Assembly (NCBI GenBank): GCA_002224055.1
Contig: AZLU01000004.1
Coordinates: forward strand, 387,405-451,404
DNA: 64,000 nt
Direction: 5' to 3'
From: Pezizomycotina sp. ARF18
Taxonomy: Eukaryota; Ascomycota
Below, piece after piece: positions 27,800 to 38,247 of this stretch. Positions within the stretch are counted from its first letter, which is position 1. Every line of letters starts with the position of its first letter. The position numbers and the translations under genes are program-made. The notes under the pieces are model-generated. The model saw only the letters and a list, made by a program, of their open reading frames with translations, had not been told where the DNA came from and did not search any database.

Positions 27800-29437
27800 G
27801 ATTGTAAGAAATGGTATTTGTTCGGGCTCTTAAAAACGAGTAAAGAGAGTTTGGTAACGTATGGAATAAGAAAATTCTTAACAGAAAGTTGGTTCGAATC
27901 TGATGTTTGCTGAAGATGATTTCAAGCGTAAAGTCCCTGAGATGATGCTCTTATACGTATATATACCCGGATATATCGACGGCTTGTCGTAGCTTTAGAT
28001 CAACTTTCGAGGTGCACCGATTTGCGTGTATACACCTAAAAGAGGGGAAGCTTTTCAGTTCAACCAGAAGAAGGCTTTCAACTTAAGCAAGGAGGACTGG
28101 AAGGCGATGCATTAGGACCGATCGAACTATATATAGACTAGTCTAATATGTAACCAAGTAACAAATGAAGATCCTCGGCGCACAATATGCATACTAAAAG
28201 AACTAATGTTAAACTGATATCTTCCTGGAAGCTGCGCTGTATTGGTCTATTTTTCCACTGCACTTGTAATGTTAAGTGCTAGAGAGCTCTTTGCAAATCA
28301 CAGTCTAGGCCCCCGCACCCCGAGCAAGGCTATGAGACGTTTTTATTTCCCCTTGGCGCACGCATCTTATGATTTTTTTCGAGTTTCTCTTGTTTGCCCA
28401 TTAACCGAGTAAATGGTCAATCGCGCACCGCGATCCAATGGTGTTTAGCGCACGACAACAACGAAGCTCGCGCTCGTGCCTACAACAGGCAAATATGCAT
28501 ACATAAGTAATTGGAATTTTATGATTGTTCAGGCAAAATTTCGACAACCGGTATAAAGCAAATGCTTAATTTAGCGGACTTAGCTTGAATTGCATGGGAT
28601 TTTCAACGAGGAAGGAGGCTTATTCTTCTTTTTCTGCAGGCGTTTAGTCCTGCAACGTTCGCGTCCGTGAACCCTATAGAACAGGGGGACAAGCGTTAAA
28701 GTGGGTCCCACACAAAGCAGATAAATGTTGATCTATCTCACACAAACTGCGCCATGCAATCTACCTATCGAGCGAATTTGATCGATTAAACATGGCAAAA
28801 CCCTCTTTCCTTATAAAGGAATTTACCCGGGCGAGAAAAAGTATTGGCAAGTCGAAAGACGTGTAGCATGTGTATCTCAGCCAGGTCTCGACCCTGGATT
28901 GAGAAGGATACTTTTCGTCTACTTTATTACCTTAAAAGTTCTCGTTATGGTTGACTCATCGCTTAACGATAATTTCCGAAGCCCTGGTGTAGCAAGGGCA
29001 AGAGGATAGAGTTTCAGAAAAGGTATCAATAAGAAGTACCTGCAAAAGGCGTAGCGCCAATGACAAATGGATTTTGGAAACCCCGCACTGTCAAATAGCT
29101 TGCTAGTGTGTTTTATAGATCCTCAGTATAATATAAATAGTTTGTGAACTGATCTTCAAAATGCAGTAAAAGGACGGCGCAGGGACAAAGCCACGGGAGG
29201 TTCAATGCGCGTCCCTTTCAAGATAAAAGTCTACAAAAAGAACATGCGTAAAGTTCCTAGCTTAAACGAGGAAAAGAAAGAAAGGAGAACTAGATTATAT
29301 AAACATGAAAGCGCTTACTGGTATAATATATCTACAACAAAGTTGTTGCTGCTATACAAAGATCGTCCGTCAAACAGAGTAAAATAGAGTTAACTAGAAT
29401 AACAAATAATTTTAGAAGAAAAGGCGTCTATCAGAGC
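27800..29437. other. intergenic region, nothing recognised
   Basis: Promoter side of the MARVEL gene (possible TATA-like ATATATACCC near 27,960) and downstream side of Trs130. The rest is eroded DNA like that at 17-27 kb. No coding signal was found. Confidence 0.4.
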
Positions 29438-30761
29438 TCACTCGCCGCCCTCTAGAACCATTCCAGTACTCAGATTACCCGCGCTACCAGGTCGCCCTTG
29501 ATTTTCAGGCTGTATCTTGACGGTAGTACTGCTCACTTCCGCAACGACTAAGACCTCTGTCGCCGCGCTCCTATAGTCCGTCTCGCACGTGAACGACAAT
29601 GCGCCGCTGTTGTCCTTGATAATCGTGCTACCTCTCTTATTCCCGTCTCTGAATGGGACTTGAGAACCTTTGACTTCGACGCCGGGGAAGAGTAGGTACC
29701 CAGCGCGCAGCGGCATGAGGACGAGGTTGAACACGCATTCCTCGTTTTCGTATGCCTGAAATGTAGCCCGCCGCTTGCCGGACAGCAGCCAGTCGTTCTG
29801 CACCTGCTGTTGAGCCTGATTGGGATGCGCAGGGTTAGGCGACGGGTGCGGGGCGGGAGCTCGGTCGGCGGTGACAAGATACTCGTGGTAGTGATTTCGT
29901 AGAACAGGGAGAGCGGCGGACCCTGTTGATTTTTTGCTTTCTGCTTCTTGAGCCTCGATGATCGCTTGGGTACTTCCACGTCGGACTCTTTCTCAAGTTC
30001 GCCGGAAGCTTCCAAAGACTCTTCTTCGTCATCCATCTCCATCGGCGATTCCGATCTCATTAGCGTCGTAATCGTACGTGGAACAGCTTTCGGATCCAGG
30101 CCCGCGTGTACGAGATGTACAGCTTCGCTAGTATAGCCTCTCCCAGCGTGACCATAAGCGGCTCTCCGCTCTTCGAGACTTCACCGCCGTCGAAGCCCTT
30201 CGGGAACAGCTCCATCCGTGCAGTACACAGGACCTGCAGCGCTGGTATTTCAACGGGTATGTCTATGCACCGAGTAATATCCGTCACCCTAAAATCTTCT
30301 TCTTCCCCTTTTTGCGCCTTGGGTTGCAGTGCCAATAACGGAACACGCTTCGGTTTTCTCTTTTTCTTCCTTTTTACTGTGCCGTCATGCGCTACTTCGC
30401 CACTGATTCTTATTCCGCTCGCGTCTACAGGATCATCCACCTCTTCATCATCGCCATCGAGCCGGAAGAAAGACTTCAAGCACTCTATGACCTTCTGTCG
30501 TTCGCCCTTCGTGGCTGGTATGCCCTCCAGTGCAGAGACGAAGACAGCTTCATGTTCCTCCCAAGTTCCAAGCTTAGCTGAGCCAACGAGAGCGGTGGTC
30601 TCAAGCTCCGGCGATAGCAGACTCCGTAGTTTCTTGAGAAGGCGGATGATAGAAGAGTTGAGTAAAGGAGAGGTTTGCAGCCCGGAGATGCGATTGTAGA
30701 GATGCGATAATAGCCAGTTCAATTTCTGTATGTTACACTGCATTAATAAATACTCTTTAAG

Positions 30762-30800
<39 letters not shown>

Positions 30801-33800
30801 GTAAAGAAAGAAAAAAAGAAAAGGAAGGATAAGAGAGAGAGACTGAGGTAAACGTACCGTCAAGCAGCGTCCTGTACTCAATCCGAAGTGTAAGAGGCTT
30901 TCTGTTCTCCGGCATCGGTTTGCCATCGATCTTTCGAGTTATCTTATACAGAAAATTGCTTGGTTGCCTCGGAAAGACGACCTATTAAATAGCGTATTAG
31001 GGATTGTATGATGATGAAAGTCTAGAGGCAAACATGCATATCGTATGGAAACTTACGACCGAGTCTAGAACTCCAAGTCCTGTTTCGGTGTGATACAGCT
31101 CCGAGGACGTGAGTGACGAGCCCATCACCCGCAGCGGAACGTGCGACGCTGCGGAAACCTGGAATTTGGAAAAAAGACTGCCGGTTTCACTTCCATTAGC
31201 TTGGGAGATAATACCAATACGCTCCGGATTAAATAAACTTACGCATCTCTTTTGAATACATCCTGCACATTTACCGCTAACGGAAGAGAAACAGGAATAC
31301 TGGGGCTTGAGATAAACGTAAACGACCCCTTCGAGGTTTTATAAGAAAGCTCCAATAAGAGGGAGAGCTCGTTAAGATCCCCATCACTCTTGTACGGTAT
31401 TCCTAGTCGACAGTGGGGAAGCGCTATACCATCTCCCCTTCAGGCTTAAGGATAAGAAACCCTTCGCCTACATGCTCAACATCGAGGTTGGCCTTCTTCT
31501 CGTCATTCTTGTTAGGGGCGTCGATCATCCAGGCGTCTCCGATCATTATTCGAAGGCCAGCGGTCATGCTCTTTACGACAAGTTCCGCTTCTTGCACCAC
31601 CAAGTCCCGACGTCCACGTGGACCTCGATGTTCCTAACTTTGTCGAGGGCAATGATCTTTGGGAGGTGGAGAGATGCGGAGGGAGCGGAAGGCGAGGCAT
31701 AGATGATGAGTGGGGGATGCTCTTTCGGGAAGTTATGGATGAAGGTGATATTATTTATGGATAGTTCGAGTTTCAAGGTTGATATCGAGACGAAGGATCA
31801 TCTGAAATTTAAAGCATTAGCTTAATAGATCAAGAATTTCCTTCAGAAGCAGGAGACTAGCCACAGGGGACATACGTTGCTGTCGAACCAAGCTCCTCCG
31901 CGACCTTTCCTCACGATAACCTCGCCCAGACACTTCATCACAATCTCCTTTTCCCTACCACTCATCGTGCCGTCCACTATTCCAAGGGTAAGCTTGCCAT
32001 TCATCAAGAGAATCTCTTGATTTAGAAGCCATTTCCACTTCACACGTGCCCTCCACGCCGCTCCACTCTCAGTATAAGTCGGGAAAGGATCTACCATAAG
32101 ATCGGTCCATAATGTTTCCATTGCTAGTTGCGCTGGTGAGATCTTCTCTGAAAGCTCCTTCAGTATCGACAGCAGCGTAGCAGAATGATGGCCACTATGA
32201 GTACTCCGCACGCTTATGGGTGATAAAACGCCGTTATCACGTCAAGGTACTCTTCCGGATCTCCGTAATACCGCGGTTGCAGGTAAGCGGTTTTGAGGAT
32301 TGCATAATCGAGTGCAGGCGGGTCTTTTCGTCATTTGCATGCTTTCGCAGCAGTTGTACGACAACGGCAAAGTACTCGTCGTACCTGTTCATCTTCTTGA
32401 GGCATATGCGTAGATACTTAGCAGCGAGGACTCAATAAGAGACCAGCCTTGCGAGGTGTAAAACGGCGTGAGCTCTTGGAAGTATCGCACGGCGGTTTCA
32501 TAGTCCTTAGCATGGCTATAATAGTAGTTAGAAACGATAATTACTGTAACTTGACTGCAAAGTAAAAAGGGTTTGTACAATCTTAGTGTCGCGAGATCTG
32601 CCAGTATTCTTTCTGCAGACTTCTTCCTATTCGCCGTCGTACATAGTTTCAAGCCGATTTCGCTCATTCGCTACAAACTAGCATTAGTATTACGCTGAAT
32701 TACACTCATATGTAGAGTAACTTACCTCAAAGACCTGTAGAAAGCCGCTTCGGATTCCAACGCATGCCGCAGAGACTTATTCCGAATACCCCAGAGCCAT
32801 AACCAACCATCCTTCTCCACTATCAAGTTTTTATTCGCCTCAGACTTATTGAATCGCCATTCAAGTCTATGTCTTCCATATCGTCTTCTGGAGGGGCATT
32901 TCCTTAAACTCGTCTTGGTTCCACTTCCACCGCCCACCCGCGAGCTCCAATACGATACCCTTTGCGAGACTAACGGCTTCAGCACGGACGCCGGCTAGCT
33001 CTTCAACGTCCGGTCGCCGCGGCGCATCTTTCGCTATACCGAGACCTGCGCCGGTGTCTGTATAAATTGTTGCAGACTTGGCTCTTAAAGATGGCATTGG
33101 ACTTGGAACGCGCGCTTTCGTAGATTCTCGCCAAAGTTCTCGTTGATAGAGGGTGTTGGTGGCGGAGAAAGCGGCGTTTCTCGCAACATCACATTGGTAT
33201 TCAGCTGCGGTAGACCGGGATGCTCCGTGGCGTGGAGTAGATGGAAAGTTCCTGTAGTGATGAAAGATGAGACGATATTGTTGATAAGCACTTGAGCATA
33301 TTCTCGTGGGATGTGGTCGTCTTCCTGTGACTGTGGTTTTGTAGTCTCTCCGTTTTCTTGCTTTGGGCCTTCGAAACTATTCTTCTTAGCCGTGGAAACC
33401 GTAGACGCTGTCGATGGCCTCTCGCGGTTCTCCAGCTCATCCCAAGCAGACCATAGCTCTACACGTAAAACAGCGCCGGCCATTCTTAGAAACTCGATGC
33501 CACGCCGGACGACGTCGGCCAGGTAAGCGGAATGACCGTCACGTTCCGGGTCTTCTGCTGTGATGGAATCCGCAGAGAAAGAGAAAGAAGCTCCAGCGGT
33601 GGCTGCGTGCATTGGGAGATCTGGAACGGGTAGTGATGAGCGAGGTGCATGAGGATGGCGATTTGGCGGTGAAGACGTAACACAGGAAGTCAAACACGGA
33701 TATATTGCTTGAAAGAATCAGTTCTCGATATGGCTTTCTCGTTGAGGAAAGGATTGAAGATTCCTCGTCCAGAGTCTCCTCCTGTACGTCGGTCTGCGTC

Positions 33801-35139
33801 GATATCTCGCTTAGTTCACTTTCCCGGATCTTTCTCTTTCGACGATTGAAGCGGCGCCCCTCGGCCTGCAGCGTTTTAACAGCGTCTTCAGACCAGCCAA
33901 GAAACGTGCCTCCTCCTTCTCGTCCCTTTTCTTCCCCTCTGACTACCATTTCCCCAGCGACGGCTAGTTCATGATAAATAGTCCCAGCATCCTCCAGCAA
34001 GCCGACGCTCTCGAAAGCGCCCGCCAAACCTCTTTAAGTAAGAAAAATGTACAGAAATTCCACCCAGGTAGGTGCTGTGGCTACTCTTTGCTATAATGTC
34101 GTCCTCATATTGCTGAACCCTCGAATCGAAAGAGGTTAAAATCAAGCTCTTCATATGGTTACCAACGTAGCGTAGTCGGCTTCCTTCTCTTGAGGGGTTG
34201 GCAGCGGAGTCGCAGTAACCGCAGCGCCAGGTGGTGGAGAAGGCGATGGGTGCGAAAGCGTATCTGAACAACTCTGGAGCTATGCTTTTTGGTGGCCGCG
34301 GAGACATCATTCTTGATCTTTTCGATTACCGTACTCGATCCTTTGATTTGCCAGCGCGAAGTGCCGGTGGATTGGTTGTTTGAGAACTCGATCGGTTGCT
34401 GGAGCCCTGGGTAGAAAGTCGCGGCTGAGAAGCAGCTGCAGTACCAGGTAGCACGACGTGAACGACAAGCCATTCGAACGCATCGTGGCGGTCACCTTTG
34501 CTAGAGGATTTACTGGAAGAGCCGCCGCTTCCTCCAGAGGAACTGGACCCTGAAGCTGACGACGAGGTAGGGGGTGCACCGGCGGAAGTGCAATTCTGCG
34601 CGATCCATTCCTTCAGTTGCTTACGCACCGTGTTTCGATAAACGTCGTTATCATCGCATCTCAGAAAGTATACCTTGAGGTACGGTGTCTGCCGCAGGCC
34701 AGGTATCTGATGCCTTCGTTGTCTTCCTGGACCCTGTTGAGTGGAGTTCAGGTTCGGCGTCGAGGTGCTTCCCTTCGAGGAATGTATGACGCTTAAGGAA
34801 GGGAGGACTTGTGGTGACTCGTCGTTGAAGCGGCATCGAGGACGTTGAATCAGTACTTTGAGTTCTGGAAAGGGCGGTAGAGCCCACGGGACTAGAGGCG
34901 GTGGCATTGTTGGTAGATGATGGGTCGGAGGTAGGAGCTAGGGTTTGCGCAGGTGGTACAGCAGGGACAAGGTCGACTTGGAGGGAATGGATAGATCGCA
35001 AAGGTCGCGATGGAGACTTCCAGTGGAGATTTTTGAGCGGTAACCGTTCGCGAAGCTCTGGAGCAAGGAGCGAGAACACGGACGACGGGTCCCAGTATGT
35101 TACCGTAACCTTGGAGGTCGACGACGCGGTTGTGTCCAT
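29438..35139 (-). CDS. TRS130: TRAPPII complex subunit Trs130 (TRAPPC10)
   Basis: Trs130 is a core subunit of TRAPPII, the exchange factor for the Rab11-type GTPase at the late Golgi. The N-terminus reads VTVTYWDPSSVFSLLAPEL, then LPLKNLHWKSPSRPLRSIHS, then after a Ser/Thr-rich gap QIPGLRQTPYLKVYFLRCDD and FEWLVVHVVLPGT, which is the conserved TRAPPC10 N-terminal order. The C-terminus has NDWLLSGKRRATFQAYENEE and LMPLRAGYLLFPGVEV, the immunoglobulin-like end of the family. The start MDTTASS at 35,139 is the first Met before the conserved block; the stop follows VLEGGE. Introns are visible at 30,738-30,857 (with a 35-base A run on the plus strand) and 30,982-31,056; more are likely near 31.2, 31.8, 32.3 and 32.7 kb. 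The reading frame changes many times, often near runs of identical bases. Size is about 1,600-1,750 residues, longer than yeast Trs130 (1,102) as expected of filamentous fungi with low-complexity insertions. It is divergent from the DUF202 gene. Confidence 0.88.
30738..30857 (-). other. intron in TRS130 carrying an A35/T35 tract
   Basis: On the minus strand a GTACGT donor follows GCTTGACG and a TTAATGCAG acceptor precedes TGTAACATACAG. The interior holds 35 T in a row on the minus strand (30,764-30,798), an unusually long pyrimidine tract for a 120-nt intron. Confidence 0.7.
30982..31056 (-). other. intron in TRS130
   Basis: GTAAGT donor and ATTTAATAG acceptor on the minus strand, 75 nt, with CCCTAATACG as branch-like site. 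Confidence 0.65.
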
Positions 35140-35650
35140 ATCTCGGTCGACCTATTCTCGTGTCCCTGATCCTGCAGAATACGGATAAGCAGCATAGTTA
35201 GCCCATTGCGGAAGAGGTGTGAGCTTGTTGTAGCTCAAGCAAGCAGTAATGAAACCTACAGTAAAAGATATATCATCTGCCAGCTCGATTAAATATGCCA
35301 CGAAGTTGATTGAGGTCGTTTATGGCTAATGACGGTGATGTCGTTGGAACTTGGAGTTCCCTTGGAAATCGCCAGTAATGCAAGTTTTGAAGGGTCGTAC
35401 CGTGTTCGGTAGTTGTGGAGTATGAGAGCCGCTTTCGCAGCGGGATTTGTGGCGAAGATCAGATAAGATTAGATTGTCATTAGTGGGCTTGGCATTTAAA
35501 GGCTATTTATTTTTATTATTCCGTCCAATCTTTATTACTCCACAAAATCTTCGTCTCATCATCATCGATCACGAAGCAAACGCCTTTAAAGCCTTTCAAT
35601 TTCGCCACGCTACCAGGATCAAGTCTGATTTATTAACCGATATCCCGACG
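35140..35650. promoter_or_regulatory. shared divergent promoter of TRS130 and the DUF202 gene
   Basis: About 510 bp separate the two start codons and hold no coding signal. Both genes must have their promoters here. No TATA box stands out; a T-rich stretch lies at 35,503-35,530. Confidence 0.55.
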
Positions 35651-36366
35651 ATGTTTGAGGTAAGCTCCCTGAAGCTTCAATACAGGCAGCTCACACCGCT
35701 GTCTTAAGCAGTCCGAACCGCACTAAACCCACTTCATGTGACCTCTAGCCCGTCCACCCAAGCTCTCATTACCGCCTTCGAAACCACAGGCTCAACTCCA
35801 GGAGCCTGCACCTTTCGCAGGGTGAGCTCGTCGAGATTCGCGCGGCTCAAAGGACCTTCGAGGGCGCGTACTTTCGAACTTCGCTGTCGTTATTCTCATT
35901 CGCCCTTATCATTCTCAAGATCTTCACGCGAGAGTTTTACCCGATCGGGTTCTGTTCGCCGTCTATGGAGCGTTCGTACTCATGATCGCCGGCTACAGGC
36001 GAGCGGAAGGGAACAGGCAGTTCTTCACGACAACAGAGCTAGTAGAATTAGAGCACGAAGATTCCGAACAGCAGCAACAAGGACGGGCCGCCGATAGCAA
36101 CAACAACGATGAGGAGAGCAAGGCACTGAGAAGGAAGAGAACTAAGAGTATCTCAGTCGAGACGAAGAAGTTTCGGACTAGTGGTAACGTCGTCATCGCG
36201 ATCAGCCTCATTACAGTTTCGGCTTTACGTCTTTCTGCTGTGGTTAGTATTGAGGCTGAAACCGCAAGGTTCATCAGCGAGGAATCCTGATTTCTTTTGT
36301 GGTTCGCCTGGAATTTCCGTGGTTTTGTTTGAAACCGTCTATGTTCGTTTATCACCACCATCGTGA
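35651..36366 (+). CDS. DUF202-domain membrane protein (frame-broken)
   Basis: A very short first exon (ATGTTTGAG) is followed by an 89-nt intron at 35,660-35,748 with a GCACTAAAC branch-like site. The second exon reads GELVEIRAAQRTFEGAYFRT, then LSLFSFALIILKIFTREFYP (segment 1), LFAVYGAFVLMIAGYRR (segment 2) and FRTSGNVVIAISLITVSA with LLWLVLRL (segment 3). The motif R-A-x-Q-R-T-x-x-A-x-x-R-T before three membrane spans is that of DUF202, small integral membrane proteins of which yeast Vtc1-type proteins are distant kin; function in filamentous fungi is not established. Between segments 2 and 3 lies a polar Q/N/K-rich loop (about 36,040-36,170). Frame changes occur at GGG near 35,949 and near 36,228. 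The C-terminal end depends on the second one: stop at 36,290 or 36,366, and the latter completes the third span. Confidence 0.72.
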
Positions 36367-38225
36367 TGCCGGTGGCTTGCGAGAGCGATACTTCGCCCCA
36401 CACGAATAGCCCCGAGCGATACTGTACTTTCCTCCCTCTCAAATGTCCTTTCTCACGATTCAGTATATATTGCAATTATTGCACCGAATTATGACAGTTC
36501 TTTTTTTTAAAAAAAATAATAATAATGATAATAAAATAATAAAATAATATAAAATAAAACAAACTGCCCATTTATTATAAGTTTTGGTTTCCTCCCGCTC
36601 AGGATTCGTACGGGATGGAGTTTTGTCCGCACATTGTTTCACGGAAAAAATAATTATAGCTCTTTCAGCACTTCGTATCTGCACGACTCCTGTTTAACAC
36701 TTTCACTTTTCGACCTTTTATGTGCGCACAAGCCCCTAGAAGATCAAAGTCGTGAAACGTATTTATTTTTTTTCTCTCCTTCCCATGGAACGCCTCCTAC
36801 GTCGATTTCGTTCTCCACATTCCTAGAACGGTCCCCACTTTCCGATTCCTCCGAGGGTACACATATATATCAGAAATGCGACGAAATGGAATGTCCGATA
36901 TACCATGTCGACATTTTTTTTTTCTTTTAATATACATCAAACGTATGGCGGGGCCGTTGTGGAGGTTTACAAGGGTTAACACGCATCTCCCCATGGGAGA
37001 TGGGAGGGAGGCCCGTCGACGTGTCCCGTCTGCCTCCTCGCACCATGGCGACGGCCTCGGTAAGTCGTGGCAAGGGGTTCTTTTCCGTTATTGTAACATT
37101 TTTCTTCCCCAATTCGTACATGGACCATGCCTCATCTATTTTCAACGGTGTAATAACTAAGATCGTAATATTATATCTAATTTTTCGTTATTATATCAGA
37201 GATCGTGGCGATGCGCGCGGCGGCCTGTTCGAGGACTCCGGGATGTGCCGTCCGTCAAAAGTGAAACACCATCGGGAAGACTTGCCAAGCTCCGACGATA
37301 TCAAAGATTCTGATAGAAAGATCACAACTGAATGAAGATAACCAACATCAATAACCTCAGATCCTTTCCTAATAAATATTATATATCCTAAAATAAGATC
37401 GAGCGGTGTTCCAGATCGTCGAACGAACAATTTTCTTACAAATCGATTATAAGTTAAATGGCTCATAGTTAAGATCTTAAATTATCGGCCATGCCTACCG
37501 ACCACTTCCGTGAGCCTTTATTTTATTTTATCTTTTTTTTTTTTTTTTTGCCCTTCTATATATAATTAAAAAAAAAAATTCTTAAGTTTGTTTTGAATCC
37601 TTCATCTCGCATGCGCATCGCCAACCGGACTGCCACCAGTGCCGCCATGGCTCTTGGGGTTGTCTCATATGCGCTTTTAACGAGCCTTGCTACTAAGATT
37701 TAGCCCCGCTCACACATCAATCGCTAGTTTACTGGTGGTACAAATGTGCAAGTCGCTAACGATTCGGTATACGACGCCTAGCAAAAGCGGAAGGATCTCC
37801 TCAGCGCACTCCCTCCATCGGCCGACTTGCTGTTCTAGTTCCTGTGCGTGATCCACTCTGTCCTCGTTTCGGGTCGTCATATATGCCGCCACCAACTCGT
37901 TTGAATACTTGTACATATTTACTGCCACATTGAGAGGTATTCAACATAAGAAAAGTCTAGATGGCTAATTTAAGAGAAATTTATCGATGCTGCCTCGGAC
38001 AGTCTCCCCTCGTGCGCGCGTTTCTATATATAGGACCTGTCAATATCTTCGACACGGCGATCAGTAAAGTTTGCAACTTTGACGACTCGTAGGCTTTTGC
38101 GAGCTAGAATGTTGCGCGCGAGCTTCCTATCACGTCCGGAGATGGGAAACTTCTATTTGTAATTATCGTGCTACGGCATATTAGAACGAGCCACGTTCTT
38201 AACATTCTCATCATGAGAGAAAAAT

Positions 38226-38247
38226 GAGCTCGCGCGCTCGCGAGCTC
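38226..38247. repeat. CG-rich 9-bp palindrome
   Basis: Arms GAGCTCGCG and CGCGAGCTC with a 4-nt loop CGCT, within otherwise AT-leaning eroded DNA. Related GCGCGCGAGCT sequence occurs about 110 bp upstream (near 38,113). Confidence 0.75.

Noticed and set aside
27885-27905. GGTTCGAATC, as in a tRNA T-arm
   Set aside because: No acceptor stem, D-arm or anticodon arm at the right distances on either strand.
28874-28905. CCAGG-loop-CCTGG hairpin resembling a T-arm
   Set aside because: The loop is TCTCGAC rather than TTCRANY and no other tRNA part is present.
17000-29400. Possible LTR-type or other virus-like element in the eroded block
   Set aside because: No terminal repeats, primer site or recognisable protein motif was seen, so no element is named.
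30106-30699. Plus-strand Ser-rich open frame of 197 codons
   Set aside because: It lies antisense to TRS130 exons and an intron, and its Ser bias mirrors acidic codons of the minus strand.
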